This document shows, one piece after another, positions 35,542-43,916 of a DNA stretch of 64,000 nt. The stretch spans positions 1,046,530-1,110,529 of the forward strand of contig NZ_JH980292.1 in the NCBI RefSeq assembly GCF_000314005.1. Reading direction: 5' to 3'. The notes under the pieces are model-generated. The model saw nothing but the letters and a program-made list of their open reading frames with translations, had not been told where the DNA came from and searched no databases. Both the position numbers and the translations under genes were made by a program. Every line of letters starts with the position of its first letter. Within the stretch, counting starts at the first letter, position 1. This DNA is from Spirulina subsalsa PCC 9445 (GTDB lineage Bacteria; Cyanobacteriota; Cyanobacteriia; Cyanobacteriales; Spirulinaceae).

Positions 35542-38500
35542 TTACAAAGAGTCTATGAAGGGGAGGGAGTCGTGAGTTAGCCATTGACGGGCAATGGGCG
35601 ATCGCACAGGGCGGCCGAAGAGATACCCTTGAGCATAGTGGCAGCCTAGGGTTTTTAATAGATTAAACTGTTCGATGGTTTCAATGCCTTCGGCTACGGC
35701 AAATAACCCTAACTGTTGAGTCAAACTTAAAATCGTTTCAACCACGCGACGGTTTTGGGAGCTTTGGATCATCCGCCCGACAAAGGATTTATCGATTTTT
35801 AAGCTAGTAATGGGTAAATCGCAGAGGTAGCTAAGGGAGGAGTATCCTGTACCGAAATCATCGATAGTAATGGCAATAGCGCGATCGCGTAAACCGCGAA
35901 AAATCTGGATAATATCATCCACATCTTGGATAAGGATACTTTCGGTAATTTCAAAAATGAAATGTTTTCCCGACACCCCGGTTTCTTGCAACACTTGATC
36001 CACCTGAGCCATAAACTGTTTCTGTTTCAGATGCACCACAGAAATATTAATACTCACCCGCAGGGATTCTGTCAGATCCCGAGGCAAAGCTGAATCTTGC
36101 TGCCATGCCTTGATTTGGCTGGCCACGTCTTTCATTAACCAAAGACTCATCGGTACAATTAGCTGGGTTTCCTCCGCCACCGGGATAAATTCCGCCGGGG
36201 AAATAATGCCGCGCTGGGGATGTTGCCAACGGATCAGGGCTTCAAAACTCTTTAACTGATGAGTCTCAAAACTAATAATCGGTTGATAACACATAAATAG
36301 CTGGTTCTGCTCAATGGCATGGCGCAAATCACTTTCTAACTCCAGCCGGGCTAAGGCTTGAACGTGCATCGTCGGGTCGAAAATCTCATAGCAGGCTCGG
36401 CCTTTTTCCTTAGCGCGATACATAGCTGTGTCTGCATCGCGAATCAAATCTATGGCTTTTTGATAGCGAATTGTACCCACGACAACACCAATACTCGCCC
36501 GAATTAAGGTTTGTTGATAATTAATAGCAACCGGGTCTTGAAAACGCTCAAAAATCCGCTCAACTAGCTCAAGCACGTCATGGAGTCCATGAATTTTTTC
36601 CATCAAGATCACAAATTCATCTCCCCCTAAACGGGCGACTAAATCGTTAGAGTGCATCATTTCCCGCAGTTTTTGGGCGACATCAATTAAGACTTCATCC
36701 CCGGCCAAATGCCCTAAACTGTCATTAATAACTTTGAAGTGGTCTAAATCTAAAAATAATACAGCAAACTGGTAGTTGTCATGGTGGTGAATCCGTTCAA
36801 TGGCAAAATTGAGCCGTTCCATCAAGAGATTCCGGTTGGGCAATCCGGTTAAAGCATCGTGGAAGGCATCATATTCTAATTGCCGTTGTAGGCGTATTTT
36901 TTCCGTCACATCTCTAGAGGTTGTTTGTAGCTGGAATAGTTCGCCCTCGCCGTTAAAAACCCCACGGGCTACGGTTTCAAACCAGCGATAATCTCCGGCC
37001 TGTTTGCGAATACGATAGGTTAGGGGTAGGGCGGTGCCGTCACTGAGTTGTAGGGCTTCTTGATGGATGCGATCGCGATCATCGGGATGAATCAGGTCAA
37101 AGTGATTGTGACCCATGAGATCCGGCGGTTGGTAGCCTAACAAATTCTGCACCGAGGAACTCACATAGAGATAATCTCCCCTCGGGGTATGGAGACAGAC
37201 CAAATCGCTCATATTTTCCGCCAATAAGCGATATTGGGCTTCACTTTGGGTTAGGGCTTGCTCAAAATGTTTGCGTTCGGTGATATCTTCGGCAATTCCC
37301 CCTAACCAAGGGCATGGATCCTGACTATTCTCTAACAAAAAGGCGCGATCGCGAATCCAGCGCACTGTTCCGTCGGGATGAACAATGCGGTAATCAATCA
37401 CAAAAGTATGGGTTTGGTCAACTTGTCGCAGTGCCTTTAATAGGGCGGGGCGGTCTTTACGGAGAATTCTATAGAGTAATTGACGCGGTTGGTCTAACAA
37501 AATGGACTCCTCACAACCCCACAGCGTGCCACAGGCAGGACTAATGTAAATAAAGCGACGCTGAAAACGGTCAAAAATCCAGAGGACAGCATCACTATTT
37601 TCGGCAAAGGAGCGGAATTTTCCCTCACTTTCTTTGAGGTTATTATGAGCCGTTTGTAGTGCCGCAAAGGAAGTTTGTAAGCGTTGGGACATATCGTTAA
37701 AGGTTTCCGCCAAAATCGCCAACTCTCGTAAACGCCCCGGTTCAATCGCTTGGGAGAGTTCCCCTTGAGCAATAGCCGCAGAAGCCCCCATCAGTTGCCC
37801 GACAGAGCGCATAATCCAGCGACTGGTTAACCAACCCGAAACGATAGCCACCCCGAGAGCCCCTAAACAGAGCAGAATCGAGTTGCGGGTATTGGCGTTA
37901 ATTTGTGCCATAAAATCCGACTCTGGCATCATGACGACAATCAGCCAATCAAGGCCGAATTGATCCTGAAAGGGGGAAACCTGTAAAAAATAGCGTTCTT
38001 TTTGATAGATAAACTCAAGCTGGGCGGGTTCTTGAATGGTGCTAAATTGTCGGTAGCGATCGCTCAGAAATTCAGCCGAAGCAACCAGCAACGAATCCTC
38101 AACAGTCAGAATATTCAGCCGATGGGTGATACCATTTTCCACCCGAAAGGGTTGGGGTAACGTTGAACTCGCTACAATGTTGCCGTTGCGCTCAATAACA
38201 TAAGTCTGTCCCGTTTTACCCACCTTCAAACCACTTAAAAACTCACTCACCCGATCCAAAAAAAAGTTATTACCAAAAACCCCAAGAAGCGCGCCATCTG
38301 GGTCATAGATCGGGGTTGCGATGGGAAGCGCCAGCAGTGTATAGGCATGATAGGGGAAAATGTCCCCCCAAGTGGAGGTACGCTCCGCCATTGCCGCTTG
38401 ATACCAAGGACGTTGACGGGGATCAAAACCCGGAGTTATGCTTTGTAAGCGCACGGGGCGACCTTCTGCGTCCACATCATAAAAATGAATGGCTCCCTCC

Positions 38501-38943
38501 GTAGCCGCCCCTGCTACCATTAATTGATGGGGATTGTCGGGATCAAAAAGAGCATTACCAATAAATTCGCCATCCGGCCGACCAAAAAAGATTCCCCCCG
38601 CTTGCTCAAATTCTTGAGCTTGGGTAAAGAAATGACGGTACATTTGCTCTAGGTTTGTCGTAGAGATATAACCTAGTCTTAAAGCATCTTGATTCAGGTG
38701 ATTAATTTTGGGGGGAATTTCTAAAAAGGTATCCAGTTTTTGCTCAATGCGTAAGGTGACTTCAAAGCGCAATTGTGCCGCTAAATCATTGACCGCCCGT
38801 TGCCCATTCCGCCAAGAAACCCATCCCGTTAAGCCAACAGCAAAAGTAATTTGCACCACAAAAGGAACAATCAGCACAGCGCGTAACGGCAGATTGTTTA
38901 AAAGATGGGAACAAAAGGAAAGTCGGTGGTTTTGCCAGAAAGC
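35542..38943 (-). CDS. Cache-HAMP-PAS-PAS-GGDEF-EAL cyclic-di-GMP enzyme
   Basis: This membrane sensor (1133 aa from the ATG at 38943; the frame opens at a TTG at 38982) should make and/or break cyclic di-GMP. An N-terminal membrane helix, a large periplasmic Cache sensor (about 40-335), a second helix (about 350-372) and HAMP come first. Two PAS domains follow (about 445-685), then GGDEF with an intact LARLGGDEFVILME active site, and EAL with EALIRW and TIDDFGTGYSSLSYL. Both enzymatic motifs look intact. The next gene (NERD-helicase) begins 8 bases after its stop, so they are cotranscribed, an odd pairing of signalling and nucleic-acid functions. Confidence 0.93.
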   Translation of the reverse strand, partial: AFWQNHRLSFCSHLLNNLPLRAVLIVPFVVQITFAVGLTGWVSWRNGQRAVNDLAAQLRFEVTLRIEQKLDTFLEIPPKINHLNQDALRLGYISTTNLEQMYRHFFTQAQEFEQAGGIFFGRPDGEFIGNALFDPDNPHQLMVAGAATEGAIHFYDVDAEGRPVRLQSITPGFDPRQRPWYQAAMAERTSTWGDIFPYHAYTLLALPIATPIYDPDGALLGVFGNNFFLDRVSEFLSGLKVGKTGQTYVIERNGNIVASSTLPQPFRVENGITHRLNILTVEDSLLVASAEFLSDRYRQFSTIQEPAQLEFIYQKERYFLQVSPFQDQFGLDWLIVVMMPESDFMAQINANTRNSILLCLGALGVAIVSGWLTSRWIMRSVGQLMGASAAIAQGELSQAIEPGRLRELAILAETFNDMSQRLQTSFAALQTAHNNLKESEGKFRSFAENSDAVLWIFDRFQRRFIYISPACGTLWGCEESILLDQPRQLLYRILRKDRPALLKALRQVDQTHTFVIDYRIVHPDGTVRWIRDRAFLLENSQDPCPWLGGIAEDITERKHFEQALTQSEAQYRLLAENMSDLVCLHTPRGDYLYVSSSVQNLLGYQPPDLMGHNHFDLIHPDDRDRIHQEALQLSDGTALPLTYRIRKQAGDYRWFETVARGVFNGEGELFQLQTTSRDVTEKIRLQRQLEYDAFHDALTGLPNRNLLMERLNFAIERIHHHDNYQFAVLFLDLDHFKVINDSLGHLAGDEVLIDVAQKLREMMHSNDLVARLGGDEFVILMEKIHGLHDVLELVERIFERFQDPVAINYQQTLIRASIGVVVGTIRYQKAIDLIRDADTAMYRAKEKGRACYEIFDPTMHVQALARLELESDLRHAIEQNQLFMCYQPIISFETHQLKSFEALIRWQHPQRGIISPAEFIPVAEETQLIVPMSLWLMKDVASQIKAWQQDSALPRDLTESLRVSINISVVHLKQKQFMAQVDQVLQETGVSGKHFIFEITESILIQDVDDIIQIFRGLRDRAIAITIDDFGTGYSSLSYLCDLPITSLKIDKSFVGRMIQSSQNRRVVETILSLTQQLGLFAVAEGIETIEQFNLLKTLGCHYAQGYLFGRPVRSPIARQWLTHDSLPFIDSL

Positions 38944-39008
38944 CATAGATTGAGTTGGCCGAGAATTTGTTAATTCTAACAAAAAAAATGGCTTGTTCTA
39001 GGATTCTA

Positions 39009-40514
39009 TTAGTTTTCTCTCCCTGTAGACCCGTTATTGATACTTTCTGCTCCTTGGAGCATTAATGCTTGAATGGTGGCATAGGCATCCGCCCAAGCTT
39101 CTTGGACATCAGGAGTCCAAGCGGTTCCTAAGCAGGTTGCACAAGTCTCTAAAAAAACTTCTCCAGCCCGTTGATAATGTTGAGATTCAATGCCATATTG
39201 AACATGGGTCGCCCCCAAACCTTTTAAGGCACCGGATAATAATTCGGGTCGCCTTAAATTTTCATAGACTAACTCAACACTACCCCATAGCTTTTGCTTC
39301 TGTTTTGTCATATCCGTTTGAGTAAACATGGCTCTCGATTCTGGTATTTTCTCAAAAAGACAAGTATAGAAAACATCTGTGAATTGGTCTGAATGCTGCT
39401 TCAATAACCTAAAACTTTCTTCTAAAATACTGACCTTAAAATGGTAATACTTCTCTTGACAGCGATTCAAATAAACCTTAGCGACTTTATCAAAAGGATT
39501 CAGGGTTAGGCATTCACTAAATAACGACTCTGCTCGTTCAAAGGAAAATAGCCGATATTGCTCAATAGCTTGTTGAAAAAGGGTGAGAGTCTGCTGCTTT
39601 TGCTCACGAATGGGTAAGGGATCGGCGGCAAAAACTTCATAAATTGTCACCCCTTGAGATTTACCCTTAACTTTAACATGATCAATTTCTCGAATATAAT
39701 TGAGTCCCTCCTTTAACTGGTTAAACGTAGACTCGCTAATTAACAAAGGAATTCCATAGGTTTTGGTGAGTTGTTCAATCCGAGAGGCTAAATTAACAGC
39801 ATCACTAATCACCGTGTTTTCCATGCGGTTGGCACTGCCTACAGTTCCTAACATCAGGACTCCCGTATTGATACCAATGCCAATTTCAAGGTCAGATTTA
39901 CCCTGGGTCACTCGGTGTTGATTGTACTGGTTTAACCGTTCTAATAGCCCAATTCCAGCTTTAACGGCATCATCTGGACTCTGGGCAAACAAGGCCATAA
40001 TTCCATCGCCAATATATTTATCAATGAACCCGTTATTTTGCAAAATGGCTGGATTCATCCAGGATAAATAGTCATTAATGAACTGGAAAGTTTTCTCGGG
40101 ACTCATTTGTTCAGAAAGACGAGTAAAGTTCCGAATATCAGAGAATAAAACCGACATTTTTTGCTCAGTATGATCGCCTCAAGTAATCTTAGTAATGCTC
40201 TCGCGATTGAGAAAACTCAGATGATCTTGAGAGACAAAACGACTATAGGCAGTAATTAAATCTTCTCGTTCTTTTTCCCGCAACTTCAGTTCATTAAAGG
40301 TATGATTAAGTTGGGCGGCCATTGTATTAAACGATTGGTCAAGAATGCTTAATTCAGCGATAGAACTGGGGGGAATATGTTGTTCAAGTTGACCATTGGC
40401 GATCGCCTGAGACGCTTCTGTGAGGCGCAGAATCGGCCGGGTAATGCGTTGAGCGGTTAAGACTCCTAGGGCGATCGCCAGTCCTAGGGGAACAACCATC
40501 AATTGTAAGGCATA
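39009..40514 (-). pseudogene. Truncated adenylate cyclase with C-terminal globin domain
   Basis: Reading from the IS end at 40514: the last part of a membrane helix, a HAMP domain, then a TGA at 40179-40181 in frame, seven codons, and a class III cyclase beginning MSVLFSDIRNF (ATG at 40157). From that Met: metal Asp7 and Asp51, the Lys47/Asp119 pair typical of adenylate cyclases, Asn122 and Arg126. A globin domain follows at about 240-366, with proximal-type His318 (LGATHVQYGI). The 5' part (sensor and first helix) is missing and replaced by the IS200/IS605 element. The cyclase-globin part (39009-40157) could still be made if translated from its own Met. The stop could be a real mutation or a sequencing error. 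Confidence 0.8.
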
Positions 40515-40521
40515 TTGACGC

Positions 40522-40543
40522 TCCCATCGCTAAAAGCGAGGGA
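40522..40543. repeat. Right-end hairpin of the IS200/IS605 element
   Basis: Nine base pairs with one bulged A and an AAA loop. It lies between the tnpB stop and the element boundary and, with the 3' part of tnpB, would form the end of the omega RNA. Confidence 0.8.
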
Positions 40544-40551
40544 TTCCCTGT

Positions 40552-41754
40552 TCATCCAGTTACCTTATCTATAAGGCTTTCACCTAATAGACAGTGGGTA
40601 GTCTGTCCGTTCGTGAAACGTTGCGTAGCAAGGGCTTGAATTTCTGTCCGCCCGACAGTATTCGCTTTTTGAAGTAGGTTTTTAGCGGCGTTTTCATCCC
40701 TATCCAAAACACAACCACAAGAACAAATATGTGTTCTTACAGACAACGTTTTCTTGACAATATTGCCACAACTAGAACATTGCTGGCTAGTATATTGTGG
40801 GTTTACCGCTATCACAAACTTCCCGTGTATTTTCCCAAAGTAGTCTAACCAATCGGTGAACATTGACCAACTTGCGTCACTAATAGACTTAGCAAGTTTT
40901 CTATTTTTCAGCATATTACAAACCTTCAAGTCCTCGTAGACTACCAAATCGTTAGATTGGATTAACGCTTTTGCTGTCTTTACAACAAAATCTTTACGTT
41001 GTCTAGAGACTTTTAAATGAAGACGGGCTACTTTTGACTTTTGTTTTTGACGCTTGTTGCTCCCCTTTTTCTTTTTAGATAGCTGACGTTGCGCTTTTTT
41101 TAAACGCTTCTCGGCTTTACGGAGAAATCGAGGGTTATCAATTTTATTTCCATTAGAGTCCGTTAAAAAATGGTTTAATCCAACATCAATTCCTACTTCC
41201 TTTCCTGTAAAATCAAACGGTTCTATTCTTTCAAGGTCTAAAACAAATTGGCAATAGAATCCGTCAGCCCTTTTGATAAGTCTAACTCTTTTAATTAGCA
41301 ACTTATCTAGAATTTCACGATTATAAGAGCCAATTAGCTTTAACTTGCCAATTCCAGTTTTATCTGTTATGTGGATAGATTTTTTATCTTCTGCTAGTTT
41401 CCAACCCGAAGTTTTGTACTCCACAGACCTTGAGAACTTCTTAAATTTAGGGTAGCCTTTTTGAGCTAACCCTTTTTTACAGTTACTGTAGAAACGAGAT
41501 ATAGCCAACCAAGCTCTTTCAGCACTTGCCTGGCGAGCCGTAGAGTTTAGATAGCTTACAAACGGAGTATCTGTATTGTTACTCAAAGTTGTTACAAATT
41601 TACACAAAGAAGCATAATTAACCTTATCTTCTTTAGTGGAATCCATCCAAAGTCCAAGGCATTTATTCCGAATAAACTGCCCTGTTCTAATAGCTTCTAG
41701 GATAGCTACTTGTTGCGTTTGTGTCGCTTTAACTTTAAACTCTATGACCCGCAT
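40552..41754 (-). CDS. tnpB: TnpB RNA-guided nuclease
   Basis: TnpB (400 aa) is the RNA-guided DNA nuclease of IS200/IS605 elements and the ancestor of Cas12. The RuvC catalytic residues are present: Asp190 (GIDVGLNHF), Glu274 (VYEDLKV) and Asp351 (LDRDENAA). The zinc ribbon has Cys326, Cys329, Cys344 and Cys346/348. The C-terminal tail (about 372-400) contains ALATQRFTNG, encoded by a copy of the genome's GCTACGCAACG dispersed repeat, and differs from usual TnpB tails. It is divergent from tnpA by 64 bases. The omega RNA should span its 3' end and the right end. It looks intact. Confidence 0.93.
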   Translation of the reverse strand: MRVIEFKVKATQTQQVAILEAIRTGQFIRNKCLGLWMDSTKEDKVNYASLCKFVTTLSNNTDTPFVSYLNSTARQASAERAWLAISRFYSNCKKGLAQKGYPKFKKFSRSVEYKTSGWKLAEDKKSIHITDKTGIGKLKLIGSYNREILDKLLIKRVRLIKRADGFYCQFVLDLERIEPFDFTGKEVGIDVGLNHFLTDSNGNKIDNPRFLRKAEKRLKKAQRQLSKKKKGSNKRQKQKSKVARLHLKVSRQRKDFVVKTAKALIQSNDLVVYEDLKVCNMLKNRKLAKSISDASWSMFTDWLDYFGKIHGKFVIAVNPQYTSQQCSSCGNIVKKTLSVRTHICSCGCVLDRDENAAKNLLQKANTVGRTEIQALATQRFTNGQTTHCLLGESLIDKVTG

Positions 41755-41818
41755 TGAACCGACCTCTCAATGTGTTATTTTAGAGTTATAGCATTTCACT
41801 GCACTAACTGTCAAGGGT

Positions 41819-42238
41819 ATGGAAATTAATTATTTTAAGACTCGCCGGGCTACATTTAATCTCACTGTCTACATAGTCTTGGTGAATAAATACCGTAGAA
41901 AAGTATTCAAAAAAGAACATTTAGAGTTCTTAAATGAGGCTTTTAAGTCTATTGTTGATAAGTGGGATGCCAGTATCGTAGAGTTTAACGGGGAGTCTGA
42001 CCACGTTCACATTCTTTTGACTTACCCACCACATAAGTTACTGAGTGGATTAATTGCTAATCTAAAATCTACTTCTAGCAAACGTATGTGGGATAATTAC
42101 TCTGACTACCTGAAAAAGATTTATGGGAAAGACAAACGAGTATTATGGACCGGGGCTTATTTTGTAGCTAGTTTTGGTGGTGTCACAATAGACCAACTTA
42201 AAAAATATGTCGAGAATCAGGATTCCCCTGAATATTAG
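41819..42238 (+). CDS. tnpA: IS200-type Y1 transposase TnpA
   Basis: TnpA (139 aa) is the single-strand DNA transposase that cuts and joins the hairpin ends. The HUH motif is His62-Val-His64 (SDHVHILL) and the catalytic tyrosine is Tyr130 (LKKYVENQ). Length is normal and the gene appears functional. The KYRRKVF block is conserved, but the residues before it (YIVLVN) differ slightly from the common YHLVWCP form. Confidence 0.93.
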   Translation: MEINYFKTRRATFNLTVYIVLVNKYRRKVFKKEHLEFLNEAFKSIVDKWDASIVEFNGESDHVHILLTYPPHKLLSGLIANLKSTSSKRMWDNYSDYLKKIYGKDKRVLWTGAYFVASFGGVTIDQLKKYVENQDSPEY

Positions 42239-42274
42239 TTGTGCTTCGCTGTCTTATATTGGTCGGCTTTTCAT

Positions 42275-42294
42275 CTCATCGGTAAAACCGAGAG
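42275..42294. repeat. Left-end hairpin of the IS200/IS605 element
   Basis: Eight base pairs with a bulged A and AAA loop, just beyond the tnpA stop, with the same architecture as the right-end hairpin. Confidence 0.7.
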
Positions 42295-42392
42295 CCTTTG
42301 CTGCGCAACGTTTCACGAACAAGCCGACATTTTAGGTAAGGGATATCCTATGGTAGGGGCATTTTCTGAAGTTGCCTAGTCCTGATCAAGGT

Positions 42393-43784
42393 TCATTCGA
42401 CTGGGGCGGAATTAGAGGGCTGTCCTGAGGCAAAAAAGCTAGCAATTAAGGCGACCATGAGCCACCATAGGGTATTGATGGGGGGACGATACCAAACGGT
42501 GTCAAACAGACCATGAACTAACATTCCGGCACAAGCGGCGATCGCAGCCATTAACCAAAAGGCTTGTACCTCTTTAGTCTGGCGTAAACGGGCGAGTTGT
42601 TGTAAACCGAGATTAAAAGTAATCAGCCCAAACCATAAAAACAGGGCAAAACCTACCCACCCCACCTCAACGAGGGTTTCTAAAAAGATGGAATAGGCCC
42701 CCAAAGCGTCGCCATAGCCGGAACGGGCATAGAGAGGATAGACTTGCTTAAAGGCATCATTGCCCGGACCAATGCCGATGATGGGATGATCCCCAATCAT
42801 ACGAAACACGGCCTCCCAGACGTTGATCCGGAAGTTGTTGCTACTGTCTTCTCGTCCGGCAAAAATACTCATCACCCGTAAACGCAACGGTTCCACTAAG
42901 GTAATGCCTAAGAGAATTGCCCCTGTCATGCCCCCAAATAGCATCGGCACTAACCACATCCGCCAAACAGTGGGTAAATATTCAGCAAACCAATAGCGCA
43001 GGAGGAGGAAGAAAGTAATCAGGAGGGCGAGGGCGGCAATCCACCCCCCGCGACTGTCGGTAAAGAATAAACAAGCGAGATTGATAACCAGCATTACCCC
43101 CGCGAGGGTTTTGGGGAGATATCCTCGCCAAACAAATAAGGCGGCTATGCTGAGGGCGATCGCGGTGATTAAATACCCCGCTAACAAGTTAGGATTGCCC
43201 AAGAAGCTATAAACCCGGGTTTCATGGGCGAGGAGGGAGGTGGGATCGTTCCAAGTGGCTAATTGTTCCACCCCCTTATATTGTTGACGAATCCCGTAGG
43301 CGCTGACGAGGAGGGAGACGTGGAGATACACGGCCACGACCCAATTCCGGAGACGAGGCGATCGCAACACCTGCGCCCCCAAGAGAAACATAAACAAAAA
43401 CAGGGTCAGTTTAATTAATCCTGAAAAGGCCGCACTTTTCACGTCAGAAAAGGCTGTTGCAATGACCGCAATGCACCAATACACCCCCACGGCCAGATGA
43501 ATGGGTGTAGACCCCGTTTTCAGGCGGTCTGAGAGGGTTAACATCAGCCAATAGCCCCCGGCCGCGATGAGTAATACTCCCGTTGGATTGGAGGAATTGG
43601 TAAAGGGGGCAATGAGAACAATAGCGCACAAAATGACGGCACCGAGGGGATTCGCCCATTGTAAGAACCAACTGCCCTCCCGCCAAGCACTTAAGAAACC
43701 CACAAGGCGGTACAAGTAACTCCCCCCCCGCCATTGGGAGAGGGGCAAATCAGACAAGGTGAAGCGTTGCCACACAGAATTCAT
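42393..43784 (-). CDS. ictB: IctB family putative bicarbonate transporter
   Basis: This polytopic membrane protein (463 aa from the Met at 43784; the frame is open to 43820) belongs to the IctB group within the O-antigen-ligase/Wzy superfamily. IctB was first linked to inorganic carbon accumulation in Synechococcus, though direct transport is doubted. About ten to twelve hydrophobic helices are visible, with the family segment NPNLLAGYLI, the external loop FAGREDSSNNFRINVWEAVF and IGIGPGNDAFKQVYPLY. The start is chosen because homologues begin MxxVWQ-like. It may have been the gene next to the lost 5' part of the cyclase. Confidence 0.88.
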   Translation of the reverse strand: MNSVWQRFTLSDLPLSQWRGGSYLYRLVGFLSAWREGSWFLQWANPLGAVILCAIVLIAPFTNSSNPTGVLLIAAGGYWLMLTLSDRLKTGSTPIHLAVGVYWCIAVIATAFSDVKSAAFSGLIKLTLFLFMFLLGAQVLRSPRLRNWVVAVYLHVSLLVSAYGIRQQYKGVEQLATWNDPTSLLAHETRVYSFLGNPNLLAGYLITAIALSIAALFVWRGYLPKTLAGVMLVINLACLFFTDSRGGWIAALALLITFFLLLRYWFAEYLPTVWRMWLVPMLFGGMTGAILLGITLVEPLRLRVMSIFAGREDSSNNFRINVWEAVFRMIGDHPIIGIGPGNDAFKQVYPLYARSGYGDALGAYSIFLETLVEVGWVGFALFLWFGLITFNLGLQQLARLRQTKEVQAFWLMAAIAACAGMLVHGLFDTVWYRPPINTLWWLMVALIASFFASGQPSNSAPVE

Positions 43785-43916
43785 GGGGGAAGTTTCAATC
43801 GAAAGACGGTTTCGTTTCATTATAGAGGGGATTAGTCCGCTCGTTGACTACTCCCACCGCTAACATTCGTTAATACTCCCCTCGCCTTTAGACCCGGGAT
43901 TGTCAATAGGTTTGAG

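Larger units (their letters stand above)
40515..42328 (-). mobile_element. Intact IS200/IS605-type element (tnpA + tnpB)
   Basis: The element carries divergent tnpB and tnpA genes. Its right-end hairpin is at 40522-40543 (TCCC-a-TCGCT-AAA-AGCGA-GGGA). A matching left-end hairpin is at 42275-42294 (CTC-a-TCGGT-AAA-ACCGA-GAG). Both have a single unpaired A at the same place and an AAA loop, as expected for TnpA recognition. The right boundary is placed at TTGA (40515-40518) by comparison with the relic at 53186. The left boundary is uncertain; 42328 is the end of an 8-bp inverted repeat (GTCGGCTT 42262, AAGCCGAC 42321). No target-site duplication is expected for this family. Confidence 0.85.
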
